Shown: positions 35,010-47,059, counted from the first letter of the stretch. The stretch: 64,000 bases of DNA from Ceratorhiza oryzae-sativae (GCA_030998015.1 JARWMV010000069.1:17849-81848), one strand, 5' to 3'. The notes: a model not told the origin generated them from the sequence alone. Made by a program: numbers and translations.

Positions 35010-35022
35010 TGCTGGTATCCTT
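35010..35022. repeat. Left target-site duplication of the truncated LINE
   Basis: TGCTGGTATCCTT, identical to 35685-35697. Confidence 0.88.
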
Positions 35023-35684
35023 TTTTTTTTTTTTTAATCTAGTTTATACGTCTGTCAAGCCCGAGGCTTATGTAGACCATACAAAGGTGTAGAGGGAAGG
35101 AGAAAGGAGCCTTAGGATCTACCGCGCCTCGCGCCAACTATCCCATAAGGCCCACCAGCCCCTCGCTGCCCGCCAGACGAGCCTACGCCCCCCTGACGTC
35201 CGAGTCCTTGACTCGTTTAAGCTCGCAGGCTGGCTCCTTCCATACGACGTGTATCCTAATCTCGGTCGTCTATAGACGATATACGGACTGTTCGGCGTCT
35301 TTCCAGACGGTTTATGTGAGGTTCTAGTAATAGCGCGTTATCCGTTGCATGTATTCTATAAAATCTTTGGTTACTTCACCTGGTGTCTGGTGTCATGCGT
35401 GCGAGAGCAGGGTGAACCGGCCCGTCTCGCGTATGTAGGTTATCAGGTGGCGCGCGGCCTCCTTCGAGGACAGAAGCGTGGGTAGTGAGTCGGCGGCCGC
35501 TGGGAACGCCAGGTCCCTACGTCGTCTAGCGTGGTCGTAGGCCGGGCATCGCATCAGATAGTGGTCGACGGTCTCAGCGCGCTGTTTACAAGCTGGGCAG
35601 GTGGCGTGTTCCAAGTGCTTGAAGCGTTGAAGATATGCTCCCAGCGGGACATGGCCAGTTCGAAGTTGGATCAACAGAGAAGCG
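35023..35684 (-). mobile_element. 5'-truncated LINE (C-terminal end of ORF2, 3' UTR and poly-A tail)
   Basis: 662 bp between perfect 13 bp duplications. On the minus strand it starts inside ORF2, encodes the last 90 or so residues (IQLRTGHVPLGAYLQRF, CPACKQRAETVDHYLMRCPAY, ITYIRETGRF), stops at 35393, and has a 3' UTR sharing CAGACGAGCCTACG with the LINE in the P450. It ends in about 13 A. Such 5' truncation is the usual outcome of incomplete target-primed reverse transcription. The two elements are relatives, not copies: their C-termini differ and their tails differ (AAC repeats against poly-A). Confidence 0.9.
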
Positions 35685-35697
35685 TGCTGGTATCCTT
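35685..35697. repeat. Right target-site duplication of the truncated LINE
   Basis: TGCTGGTATCCTT, matching 35010-35022. Confidence 0.88.
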
Positions 35698-37429
35698 GCT
35701 CTTATGACCTTCATAGTTCCTATGGTTCTCGCATGGACAATACTATTATGTTTGTGGTTTCCGTGTTAATAGGAGTGACCAAAACTTGCGGTGAATAACT
35801 TTGCTATCTGCTCGACTTTTTCAGTCAGTAACGAGAGGTATCTGGGTTGTATCGTTGTGTGCTTCCCGTTTTTGAAACCACCGTAGGAATTTGATCTCAA
35901 CCCTGTGGGTCGCGATATTGTACCTGTGTGAAGTTCGCTTGGTGGAGCATTTTGCGACCGCTTTGCCAAGCTTTTACTTGGAAGAATGCCCTCATAGGGT
36001 TGATATGGGGCTTCATTTGATATTATCATACATCAAGAAAACAAGTCTGGACCTGCTAAGTGCTCACGAGTTTGTTGAGCACCTTGTGTGCATTGAAATT
36101 AATGGTTCCACTTCGAGTTCTCACAAGTGGATTTAGCGTTGTAAATTATTGCATGATCGGGCGGCTACATTGAAAATGGTATCCAGCATGTAAATTCGCC
36201 ACTATTTTTTAAAAGAAAGGCGCTCAACCGATTCTACAGGCTGAACTACCCTTGTGTAGTTAACCAATGAAATTAAACTAGACTCTTGCGAGGTGGTCTG
36301 ACTGTGAATTGTGTGGTGTTCTGAGTGTTCTGAGGTTGGAAGTTGTGCATTCTGATTGTCAATTTGGCACCACTGAACTTATTGTGGGTGCTTGTCCTCC
36401 CAAATACACACTCTGCCCATGTTGTGCAGGGAGATTTTGGGGGAGCTAGTAACGTATATACCACAGGTCACAGTAAGTGAAAGAAAAAGTGACATAAAAT
36501 GGAGAAAAATATAGCTGAGGTCAACTACGAAGGCAGAGAACTAGGGAGAGAAAATCTGCCGTAGGGGCTATGAAATCAAGAAAAAAGCGTAAACAACTAC
36601 AAACATTGCGCATACATAAATCGACAAAGATTGTAATTCTACTGACCCATGGGGGAAATTTAGCCCATTGAATCGATTGGGGGAATTTATTTTAAGCACT
36701 AACGGTGAGTTTACATTCTAGATAACATTTGCAATGTGGCTGCCCGATCGTGCAATCATTCACAACGCTAAATCCGCTCGTGAGAGCTCGAGGTAGGATC
36801 ACTAATTTCAATGCACTCAACGTGCCCAACACGCCCGCGAGCACTTACCAGGTCCATTCCTGTTTTCGTGATGCAACGATACGTATATGAAGATACCTGC
36901 CCAAATTGGGCGGATTTGACAGTGTATTCACGTTTTAACACTTACTTCGGTTCCATAACGCACAATTGATCACATCCTACTCGACTGGATCATCGTCAAC
37001 TAGCCATCTTGATGGATTACTTCACAGCATGTCGGTCACCCCTAAGATATCTACAAGCGTCCAATCGTCTCACTTCCCTTCTCACGATGTTCTCATCCCG
37101 AAATCTCTGGAGAAGACCGATGTTGATCGTGTCCCTTCCCTCCCCCCGTTGTGAATTTAGTCAGCTCCCTTTGCGAGTATAACTATGCACACAGGCTCTT
37201 GTATCTCTGGTGTGCGCTTCAAAAATCAAGGGAGACGTTTGTTACGTCCACGTCGAGCACAGAATGAACCTTTACACCGTTGACGCATGGGTAACGGTCA
37301 TCCACTGGTCACTGTTTCAACCATAAATTAATTTCATCAATTCAAACGCTCCACGATATCTCTATGGGCAAAACGAAACATATCATATGCTGCGCCTTCA
37401 ACGAAATGAAGGCAGTGAACCGACATCGT
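35698..37429. other. Non-coding stretch with dispersed-repeat copy E
   Basis: No supportable gene. A 41-codon frame at 37029-37154 (MSVTPKISTS to SLPPL) is Ser/Pro rich but has no match I recognise. Copy E of the repeat lies at 36410-36640. Confidence 0.4.
36410..36640 (-). repeat. Dispersed repeat family, copy E
   Basis: Contains GGAGATTTTGGGGGAGCTAG, TGAGGTCAACTACGAAGG, CAGAGAACTAGGG and ATTGCGCATACATAAAT in the order of copy B, with CpG retained (for example CTACGAAGG where copy B has CTACAAAGG). Confidence 0.65.
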
Positions 37430-38450
37430 TTAGCAGCCGATCCAGATGTGAACGACCAGCGCGACCAAAAACAGTTCTAAGACGGCGAGTTCTACACTTA
37501 AATTCTCACATGCGGTTCAAGCTCCACTTACCAACAGCCAAATAGGTCCACAGCCAAAGCGAGTTGAAAACGGCCTCGACCCGCCATTCCTTGATCGCAT
37601 TCCACTTCTTCTGGCGACGGCGAGCCTGTTCGTAGGCCGGTCCTGTCCGGTCTGCCATGAACCGGTGGCACCAACGTTTGGCGACCAGAGTCAGGGATCC
37701 CACTCCCATCGTGATGGCGAGGGATAGAAATTGGAGTGCAGCGGCGAATACGCTGAGACGAGATGGTCCGGCAGTAGCCAAGGAGATAGGACCCAGGATG
37801 GATTGGGAAATTGGTCCGTTCGGTGTTCCATTAAGAGAGGTCTGTAAAGTGGTCAATAATGAACGGATCGTATCACTGGTCGTTTCTGCCTTGATATGCC
37901 TCAAGGAGATTATTGCGAACCTGAGAACGAATTGGAAATAATAGCATGAGCATAATAACAGTTTGCCCCGTGTGATCTCATAGACGCACATGGAAGCTGG
38001 CAGCGAGAGTACTCCATTCTGTAGATACCCGTGGGGGAATGAGGTTCATCGTGCTGCACAAACACTGGGCGAGATGGACCAACAAATACTAAAAAAGGTT
38101 CGTTTGAATTGATCACCAATTTCGGCACATCGTAGACTTACTAAGCAAACCATCCAACGATCTGCATAGCGTCATAGTTGAGTATTCTAGCGGCTTGCGG
38201 TGAGAGAGATACGACATACTTTTTCCATCTATTGACAAGCTCCTTATCGTGGCGATTGGTTTCTCGAACGTAAATTTCCCATAAAGGCGAGTCCTTCGTG
38301 AGGAGTTCAGTTGGCGGTCGCTGTCGCCACTATATTTTGCTAGAGTTGAGTAATATGTGGGCGCAAGCAGATGATTCACTCGGGACTGACCCGGGCTTCA
38401 TCAAGAACGGTGTACGGCGGCGGGTTGTCGGAAGAGGTTCCGGACGGCAT
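37430..38450 (-). CDS. DUF6535-family membrane protein, C-terminally short, probably degenerate
   Basis: DUF6535 proteins are agaricomycete multi-pass membrane proteins of unknown role. The diagnostic part is clear: FLSLAITMGVGSLTLVAKRW, CHRFMADRTGPAYEQARRR, KKWNAIKEWRVEAVF, then a helix continued across an intron (37492-37531) as LAVLELFLVALVVHIWIGC, stopping at 37430. Upstream exons fit at 38450-38391 (MPSGTSSDNPPPYTVLDEAR) and 38329-38142 (TKDSPLWEIYVRETNRHDKE, LVNRWKKY). I could not join 38142 to the main exon (about 37900-37532) in phase, and the first transmembrane pair is not recognisable. Relatives run several hundred residues further, so the stop at 37430 truncates the protein. Confidence 0.65.
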
Positions 38451-39952
38451 GCTCAAACAGTTCGCGCACGCACGAAGGCTAACACGATTAAATTATTGCA
38501 CTGGTGGAGTTGGCTCATATTCAAAGAGGGGTTCTGCACGGGCAACTCACCGTGGTCAGGAGAGGATTCAGGAGAGCGAGGCTGAGCACAGCCACTGGCC
38601 TTAAGAGCCACCTTCTCTAGTATACGGAAGCGGCCGACCTCGACTTGTCTTGTAAATGCCGGCACACGTTGACGAAAACACCACGCTGTCGTTCCGTAAA
38701 GTTTCCTCATCGTCGGATGGACCGTCGCAACTGGCCACGAGACAGCGGCGAGGACTTTGGGTTGCGGAAACCACGCAGCAAGCACTTCTCCGTTCGTACA
38801 TTGACTATTCGACTCCAGCCTCGACGACACCATAGCCTCACTCACGCCGGTTTTTCCGCTCCATTTTGCAATAATCATGGCATCAAAGTCTGTCCCCCAG
38901 TCTCAGCGATGGGCCTTTCCGTGGCTGAGGCGGATGGGCCTTGGCTGGGGAAGCGATCTCGTCCTAGGCAAAAACATTCAACTAGAACAATCTCTTTGCT
39001 CACAGTACCTCCTTCCCCGCCGACCCCGGTTTTCCGATTAACTCGTTTCTAGGTATTTTGTGGGAGCAATTCACATCCAGCAGCCTGCTTGTGTTGCATT
39101 TGCGCGTCCGGCTTGGCCTACCTGATGCGATTTCGAATTATTGTCCATCCGGCTCTCGAGACCCATTCCAAGTCGCCATCGTCTCGAATGTTCCAACACA
39201 ATAGCTCGATATCGTCTTTCCATGCCACAACTTGAAAATCCACCCAGCAGACGAGTCCGCCAAACTTTATCAGTCAACCTCGAACATGTGCGACAGGGAT
39301 TTATGACTTGCATCTGTCCAAAGTCTTGATATATTTGCTCAAATCTCCTGCAATATCTGGGCCGTAGATGAATGGCTGTACTCGAGTGAAACAGGCCGGG
39401 TATTTATTTTCGACCGCAAGTCAGGGGTACGTCAGCCGAGGAGAGAGGCGCAAACCTAGCCGGAGTCCATGCCGATATCCGCAACCCGGCAAATGATCGG
39501 CGCGACCAGTGAGTCCCATCCCGATTATCGAATATCATCGATCCCTTTGACCCGGGATTTGAACAGACTGTCATTTTCCAACGCCTCAAGTTTGTGGTCT
39601 GGGTAATAAGACGAGACAGCCTTGGTTTGATATCTATGGTACTCTTAACCCCATGGTTTCGCTTTGTGTGGGTTCCTTTGTCCTTGGGGCAGCTTGCTTA
39701 TCCAGGACATTTAGAGCCTCGAGACGAAGCTCCCACAGCACGCAACATTGGGCAGTTTTTGGATTTTTACCATGAGGCGTAGAAACGGAGCGCGGTCCCT
39801 GAAGGCGAAGTGACAGCGCATTATTTGTGCACCACACTGAGGTGAGCGCGTTGGCAGCATGCGGCAGTGAACCCATCACGCGTTTGGCGTGCGGGCGCTA
39901 GATCCCTAATATAACTACAGGGTGATCTAGCACCAAAGATCCAACGAACCTA
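38451..39952. other. 1.5 kb spacer upstream of patatin 2
   Basis: Open frames on both strands (for example 38453-38878 minus, 38645-39052 plus) overlap each other and have no motif. I see no gene or repeat border. Confidence 0.4.
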
Positions 39953-41202
39953 ATGAATCAATTACCCGCACGAGCATGGCGTCCGCTATGTCTACTGTCA
40001 CTAGGTATGTCTTTTGCATGCGGGCTTTCAGGACGAGCTTAACCAGTGGTTAGACGGAGGAGGCATTCGAGCGCTCTCTTCGCTATTTATTCTTCGCGAG
40101 ATCATGCAGCGTTTAAACGATAGATTACGCAGGTCGAACCCGCGTCACCAAGATGTACATCCTTGGCAAGTATTCGACATGATCGGTGGAACCAGTACTG
40201 GCGGGTGAGCTCGGAATGTGCTTCTAGTCTGCGGGATTCTCCATCTCAGATTGACGCTAGCATCACCGCCCTTATGCTCGGGAGGCTTCATATGTCCGTG
40301 CAAGACACCATAGAAGCCTACGTCGAATTCTCCGCTTCAGTCTTCTCCGAAACCAAGTGGTGCCTCCAAGAAGGCAAATATAAAGCCACTTGTCTCGAGC
40401 AAGCCATCAAGGCCATAGTCGACAGGCACGCACAAGGCGAAGAGAATGGGGATGGAGAGAATGGGAACTGGGGCGAAGCCTCGATGGAAGATAGACACGA
40501 GAGTGAAGAAAACTGCCACGTGTGAGTACTGTGTCGCGTCGATTCGTCGCTTTATCGAACATTGACGTTGTTATCAGATTCGTTTGCGCCATTCCCGCCG
40601 ATACGGCCCAGACCCCCGCCCATTTTCGAACGTACCCCGTCAGCGCTCTTCGAATTCCCTATTGCAAGATCTGGGAAGCCGCTCGTGCGACGAGTGCCGC
40701 ACCATACTTTTTCAAGCCATTAATTCTTAATCCCGACGACCTGGAAGCACGTTACGTAGACGCCAGTGCGGGATGTAACAACCCGACCTACGAGCTACTC
40801 AACGAAGCTGCCAGACAATTCCCAGATCGAGCTGTCAGTTGCATCCTCAGCCTCGGCACGGGTCATCCAGACGTGATTCGAGTACGACCGGTGGGAGTAA
40901 TTCCCAAGTTTCAGTTGTTGGGAATAGCCCAAGCCTTGCGAGACATTGCGATCAGTTGCGAGGATACGCATCGTAGGCTCGCCCCGCGGTTTCAATCTCC
41001 AGGGGTTTACTTTCGGCTCAATGTCCAGCAGGGGTTGCAGCGCGTTAGCGTGGAGGACCGGAAGAAGCTTGGCGAGGTGCGGGCGCATACTCATAGTTAT
41101 ATGACCCGCGTCGAGGTCGATAGAAAGATTGAGGATGTGGTTCAGGCGATTTTGCAGCGTCAGGCTACTATTACGGTGCGACAAGCGGTGGATGGTCAGT
41201 AA
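39953..41202 (+). CDS. Patatin-like phospholipase 2 (stand-alone domain, catalytic dyad present)
   Basis: Predicted Ser-Asp lipid acyl hydrolase. Exons: 39953-40004, 40054-40204, 40261-40521, 40578-41202 (1089 nt, 362 aa). The start MNQLPARAWRPLCLLSL is chosen because it runs through a 49 nt intron into DGGGIRA (18-24), the oxyanion-hole loop; the final Gly of DGGGIRG is Ala. Nucleophile elbow GTSTGG with S65; IWEAARATSAAPYFFKP; catalytic D216 in YVDASAGCNNP (DAS where DG(G/A) is usual); then VSCILSLGTG. Exon 2 is 151 nt in all three patatin genes of the window. No signal peptide, so probably cytosolic. It converges on the polygalacturonase gene 467 bp away. Confidence 0.87.
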
Positions 41203-41669
41203 TAATAAGGAGCTTGGATACCACTTTCATGGTTCTTATGAAACGTGTACTTGTATGAACGTTTTGTATGAACCGCGCTTGTAGATACCTCAAATTTTAT
41301 TAATGATATATACGGGTGGTCAATTACGTATGCTGAATCTGGATGCATCAGAAGTCTTGGAGGGTTTCGGCACAGACGGATTTCTTTCTTTGCCAGGCCA
41401 CTATCGGCTAGTCGCAACTCGATGAGTCGGGCGTAACTGTCGAGTTGAATCAGTCCCAGGACTTTATGATGTGCATTGAAAATCTGGCCGCCTCTTTTAT
41501 TAATGCGACGTCACTATCTCAGTAATGGCAGGAAACGGCGGCTGGAAGCTTGCGCTAACTAGTCGCGACACAGTGGGCCGATCGTCTTCATTCAGATGCA
41601 GCACGAGTATGAATCCACAATTTAACGCCAATCGGATAAAATCATGCTAGCCGGAGAATTCAAAACTGA
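41203..41669. other. Convergent intergenic region
   Basis: 467 bases between the ends of patatin 2 (plus) and the polygalacturonase (minus). It should hold both terminators; nothing else seen. Confidence 0.5.
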
Positions 41670-43039
41670 TTAGAAAGATCCGCCGGAGACACCCTTGTAG
41701 TTGACCGAGCCGGCCTTTCCACCAGTAACGGTGAGCTTGGAGAAGTCCCACGTGCCTATCGTTGGGTGAACGAGAGTGGTTACGAGTAAATTCATGTTTC
41801 AGAATATTAAGACATACCAGAACAACTCTTGCCACAGTTGACTGCGACACGCTTGGCTGAAGATTCGACAGCAATCGTGTTCATGGATCCAGTAAATTTG
41901 ATATCCTAAATCGAAAGAGTTGAGACCCATGTAGCTTACATGCGCTTCAATATCACCCACCGACATCGAAACACCATCCCCGGGTGTACCAAGGGTGCTG
42001 GGATAAGATTGATCAATAATAACGCCATATTTTTTGGTGCCGGTTGCGGTGTTGCCCGAGTAGGTGATGCCAGAGACCGAAGAGCCACTCGCGGCGGCCT
42101 TGGTCTTGATTCGGAGCGCTTGGTCATTGTTGATGATCTTGTTGTTCAGGATAGATATATTCTTGACAACTGCGTTGGAGTCGACTGAGCCAATGGAAAT
42201 ACCATGGCCACCTGTGCAGGTGTTGCGCTGGAACACAATGTTCGAGCCCTTGTTGAGAGCAAGACAGTCGTCTTGATTTGTAATGACGCTATCTTCAATC
42301 GTAAGGTCCGTGGTTGAAACGTCGAATCCGTCGCTTCAGAATTGAAGTCAGCATGCGTAAACATGAGGATGCTGGTATTATCTCATTACGTATTATGGCC
42401 AGCAGGCTTTCCCCCCGACTTGCTATTTGCAGCATTACCGGCGGCTATTTCATGGCTATCAGAAGATGTGATCTTTGCTCGTTGGTACTTGGCACTCACA
42501 ATCATCGATGGTCAGCTTCGACATGGTCAACTTCGCTGGGTTTGATATGCTATACACATGGGCAGGGGAGTTCAAGACCTTGACGTTTGTGTAAGTCCCG
42601 GATATCTTGATTTTCATCATCGGGTGTGGCTTGGTCACGCCACCGTTTCCACCCTGACCGTCCCAGTAGGATGGGCCGTTTCCATCAAAGGTATGGCCAT
42701 TTCCGTTAACTGATTCGGAGCCCCGCATAAGTCAAGGTCGTGAGTGAACGCAAGCCACTCACAAGTAACGCTAGTGCCTTGGATAGAGAACAATGGTCCG
42801 GCCCAGTTTGCTACTCCAAACTTGATATCCCCAAGGAGATTAACAGTTGTGCCTGATAGGAGCGAAAGTTCAAAAGTCTTTCCGGCTGGAACAGTGAATC
42901 CCTGGATGTTGACGGTTGTGCACTTTTGGGCGGCGGAAACATCATTGAGGGAAGTGATGGTCCCAGTGCAACGCCCAATCGGAGTCGCTGTCACGAGCAA
43001 AGGTGCAAGCGTAAGAACAAGAGGGGCGAAGTGCATCAT
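41670..43039 (-). CDS. Secreted GH28 endo-polygalacturonase
   Basis: Hydrolyses pectin homogalacturonan outside the cell. Exons on the minus strand: 43039-42763, 42709-42500, 42444-42390, 42333-41961, 41905-41818, 41755-41670 (1089 nt, 362 aa, normal length). Signal peptide MMHFAPLVLTLAPLLVTATP. GH28 motifs in order: FDGNGPSYWDG; GHNTDGFDVS across an intron; NQDDC with Asp 202 and 203; GGHGISIGS with H224; RIKT (255-258); later VAVNCGKSC and a C-terminal GTWDFSKLTVTGG. The first motif is NQD where most members have NTD, a conservative change. Exon 3 is only 55 nt. Upstream of 43039 the plus strand has no close gene, so the promoter lies at 43.04-43.6 kb. Confidence 0.94.
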
Positions 43040-45310
43040 ATGAACTAGTATGTACGCGACTTGGAGTTAGGGAGTTACTACTCGACGAAGGGGGAGAGCA
43101 CTCTATTTAAAGGAAAGCATCTAGTTGAATCGTTGGCAGAGCAAAGAGCAGCCTTACGGCCCCGATGTACGTATGTCATTCTTTATGCCGGCATGAGGCC
43201 TCTAGGGCCGATTCGTGTACGCATTCACGGGCCGCCCGGACAGCAACTCCTTCCATCGCACAATAGTATCAGGATCACGCGAATGGAAACAGTTGTCGCA
43301 GAGAAGCGAACTTGAGGAATCAGTGACATGGCATGTTGAAGAGTATGATGTGGGAGTTGAGGAACGCTATATTCGGTCAGATGTACCTCGCGTAGATAGC
43401 TCGGCATGCGTAAATTTCCGGATGCCGTTACTGTGCAACCACACATCAAGGAATAATGGATTAAGAATGTAAATGACAATTCTCTTGCATCAGACGATTG
43501 CAGCATCGTATTTCCGGGTTCGTTGATTATCTCCCAAATAAGGGTGTTTGTGGATATCAAATATGAAGAACGACTCAACTATATTCCAGTATAACCTCCG
43601 ACGGTTTTAGTATCCAACTCTGGCGCTCTCCACGTCGAGTGACTCCAAAGCTCTACTGCAGGTTATTAATTAATCACGCGAAGAACGACAAAAGGAGCAA
43701 CCACCAAATTTGTCCCCCTTGGCGAGCTCGGTACTACCCTTGTGATGTCGCGGCCCGCTCAATGCCGGTGTAATGAATTTACCCGGAGCTTCATGCCGTT
43801 ATGTACGTAAGCCGTGAGGGGGTAGTCGACAAGAATCAGCTAACTGTCTAATCGAAAAAGAGTCCGTAAATACCGATATTTCTGCGTTGGAGTTTTGTAT
43901 ACCCTGGCGGTTTCGAACATGCCAGTGAGCGGGAATATGTGTAGGTTTATTTATATTTATGTAGGTTCCGCTGTCCGATCACTTACAAATGCCGTGGCTC
44001 GCTCTCTTGGGATAGCACTCAAGGGCATTATCATGAAACGTGATACCTTTGGGTAAGTTTTGATTTATCAATGGAGACTTCACTGAAGTATGCAGCATAA
44101 GTCTCAAGTTTGAATGGTTTGAATGTGCGACTGGATGAGAGTATTGAGAATTATGCGATGTAAATATATATCGCCACGCAATGCACAAAGTCTCTTAGAG
44201 CTTAGGGAATAGTCGATAAAGTAGAATTACGATATAATCGCCCGGATGCCAAATTATCCACACGGTACCAGGGTTTACGTATATTCTCTACACGCAGTAC
44301 AGAGACGGAGCGGCATGTGACTAGAGAAAGATACAAACTAGAGTTGTGGAGTAAGCAGGCGATCGCGCCATACACTTAAATCATGTAAGAAATCATAAGG
44401 TAATCGTACGTGTGTGGTTAAGCGTTTTGTAAGGCCTTCGTCAACACCCTCCACAGAGAGCATGCGTCGCTGGCCACCTGAGATGGAAGGGAACCTCGCC
44501 CGGCCGACGATGGGGCTTTCGTACATCGATTAGCTGTTACTCCTCGATCCCGTCGAGTTCCGTGTTTTTGATGGGGTGTTTCCTGTGCTCCAATACTGCA
44601 TGGGGGTGGCATTTTTCGCTAGACGCAAAAATCTGGTTTCAATCACGGCTGGGGCGTTAATTCTTTCGCTATTACACATGTCTGAGGATATCCTAAGGAT
44701 ATACATCTGCACAGGACCGCCAGTCCTACTTGCTTGGCGTTCGTATGTATAGTAGCATTTGTGTTAACATCGTGAGCGTTACAGCCTATCATCTTGCACT
44801 CGTCCTTAAACCTGGGATATGCTGAGTTTTTGGAGCGGGTGAGTGGACTTATTTCGAAGCCTCCTATTTTAATTCAGTCCCTCCCTGCCAAAATTTGGGC
44901 AGGTAGCGTGGAGCTCGCTGCGACCCGCTTTTTCCTGCGGAGCCTAGGCACCGATAGCAGATTTGCACGTCACGTCCGGGTGGGTTTTTGTCTTGCTGAC
45001 CCTTAGTTTGCATATCCCCTGAAAACAGGATACGTCTGTCGCACAAAGCTTTTGGACAGAAATGAGGGTATTATGTTACCCATTTTGGGCAAAAGATGAC
45101 CAATAGTTGTTAAGGACAACTTTGATAGTATGTGAATTCCGAACAAAGCAGTGTTTCCTCGCGGCATGGCGTTATGGCTGTGCGAACTCTGCTCCAAAAG
45201 GAAACATGACAGGCAGGCGCTTAGCGCCTTGTACAAGAACTAGAACATTTGCCTCCTCTTTTCGACCAGCATCAGGGCTCCCATCTTCTCTCTAGCATAG
45301 ACGATTCTAA
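43040..45310. other. 2.3 kb spacer, no gene seen
   Basis: Contains the promoter of the polygalacturonase at its left end and that of patatin 3 at its right end. Short frames only, none with a motif. Confidence 0.45.
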
Positions 45311-46604
45311 ATGAGCCAGGGACAGGCGCGAAATCAGAGGCCTTTACGTTTCCTCTCCTTCGGTTAGGACCTGCTCCATATATTTGAGGCGCGTCACACT
45401 AACTCTTGAAAACAGACGGCGGAGGCGTAAGGGGACTGTCGTCCCTCGTGATACTAGGAGAAATCATGAAACAATACAACGCAAGACGAAGGGAATTGGA
45501 TGCGTCAGCCGTAGAGATCCATCCTTGGCAAGTGTTTGATTTGATTTGCGGAACTAGCACGGGCGGGTAAGCCGACGTAATTCAGGGCCACTCAGAAACG
45601 CGAACTGACTCGGAAAAAAGTCTGATTGCAATTATGCTAGGCCGGCTTCGTATGCCCGTAGCGGCTGCAATTGAGGCTTATGCTGCACTCTCAGAATACA
45701 TATTCGGAACTACAAAACCTTGGTTTTGGCAAGAAGGCACTTTCCAAGCTACGAGGCTTGAATATGCCATCAAACTATTAGTTGGAATGTATGCTGAACC
45801 ACGCCCCGGCTCAAATCCGAGAATGGCCTTTGATTCCAACCACAAGGAGGAGAATAATCATTATGTCAAGGCCGGAGCCGACGTTCCAATGCTTGATAAG
45901 CGCGACGACCGCTGTCACGTGTATGTTTTTGCTTTTCACATTTTCGCTTCTAACTAATGGTTATGAGGCTAGGATCGTTTGTGCGGTTACGGCGGACCCT
46001 ATTTCTACGGTTCGATTCCGTACGTATCATGGTAGCTCGAGCTCACCCGAATGCCGCATATGGGAGGCCGCTCGTGCCACTAGCGCAGCGCCAACGTACT
46101 TCAAGCCGGTTTATATCGAAGCACGGCATCGAGATACGCTATTTAGATGCTGGGCTCCAGTGCAATAACCCTATCGAACAATTGACCAGCGAGATTAGCG
46201 AATATGCGCGCTTCAAAAACCGGCGAGTTTCATGCATTTTGAGCATAGGAACAGGTGAACGTTATGAAGCTAGCTTGCCAAAGGCCGGCTGGTTTCCCAA
46301 GCTTCAACTAGTAGGCGTGGTGAAATCTTTGAAAAAGATTGTCCTGGATTGTGAAACTGTCCACCAACGCACCGAGCGGCGGTTTGCTCACAATTTAGGT
46401 ATTTATCACCGGTTGAATGTTGCGCATGGACTTCAAACAATCGGTTTACAAGAGTGGAAAGCTCTGGATCAACTAATAACTTCAACGGGGCACTATATGA
46501 GGCAACCCGAAATCGTGACCAAGTTCAACAGCGTGGCAGATTCACTGTTGCGTACTGGAGAACAGGGAACGATCACAGTTCGAAACGCTGGCGGTTTACT
46601 ATAA
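45311..46604 (+). pseudogene. Patatin-like phospholipase 3, all motifs present but one frameshift
   Basis: Exons 45311-45362, 45416-45566, 45621-45920 and 45973-46604 match the other two patatin genes in arrangement. Motifs are the best of the three: DGGGVRG, GTSTGG (S65), IWEAARATSAAPTYFKP and YLDAGLQCNNP with the catalytic Asp, then VSCILSIGTG. The frame shifts near 46108, between YFKP and the Asp motif, where one G too many in CCGG would explain it. As read the protein ends early at 46168. The rest is open to 46604. A base-calling error would make this an intact enzyme. Confidence 0.8.
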
Positions 46605-46737
46605 TTAGGCTTCTCATTTATTGGACTGATAATGTTTACTGGCCCGTGAAACCATGTAGTAATGTATGGTTACGGTTAACAGATAATAAGCTATAACCAC
46701 GAAGAAAATCTTATTATGAGTGGCGATTCTTCCATTA

Positions 46738-46742
46738 TCCTG
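46738..46742. repeat. Candidate target-site duplication of the copia element (left)
   Basis: TCCTG, also found at 48804-48808 directly after the 3' LTR. Five bases is right for copia, but so short a match can be chance. Confidence 0.5.
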
Positions 46743-47059
46743 GGTGGAAAATACGCATGTATGCTAGAAAGTTCTAGGAAGTACTAGAAAGATGAGTCAG
46801 AAATCGAGCCAAGTGAGTCCCAATCCATCACTCGACTCGGAGTGATTAGTAGGGATAAATAGAGGCCCTGCGGACCCTCTGGACGCCATTCTCTACTCAC
46901 CCACATCCCTATCTTTTATTGTACTTAACTTCACAATTTCATATATATTTGATTCCTACGGTTTGTGAGCCCCGCTCAGCCGCTTTAAACCATAAGATAC
47001 AAGTATATATAAACACCCCTACCCGAGATATCTCAAACCACCCCGGGCCGAACCCAAAT

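Noticed and set aside
38453..39052. Overlapping open frames on both strands upstream of patatin 2
   Set aside because: Mutually overlapping, no recognisable domains, no splice structure typical of this genome.
39503..39575. tRNA-like T-loop word (TTCAAATCC) on the minus strand
   Set aside because: The flanking bases do not form the T stem and no acceptor or anticodon stems could be found.
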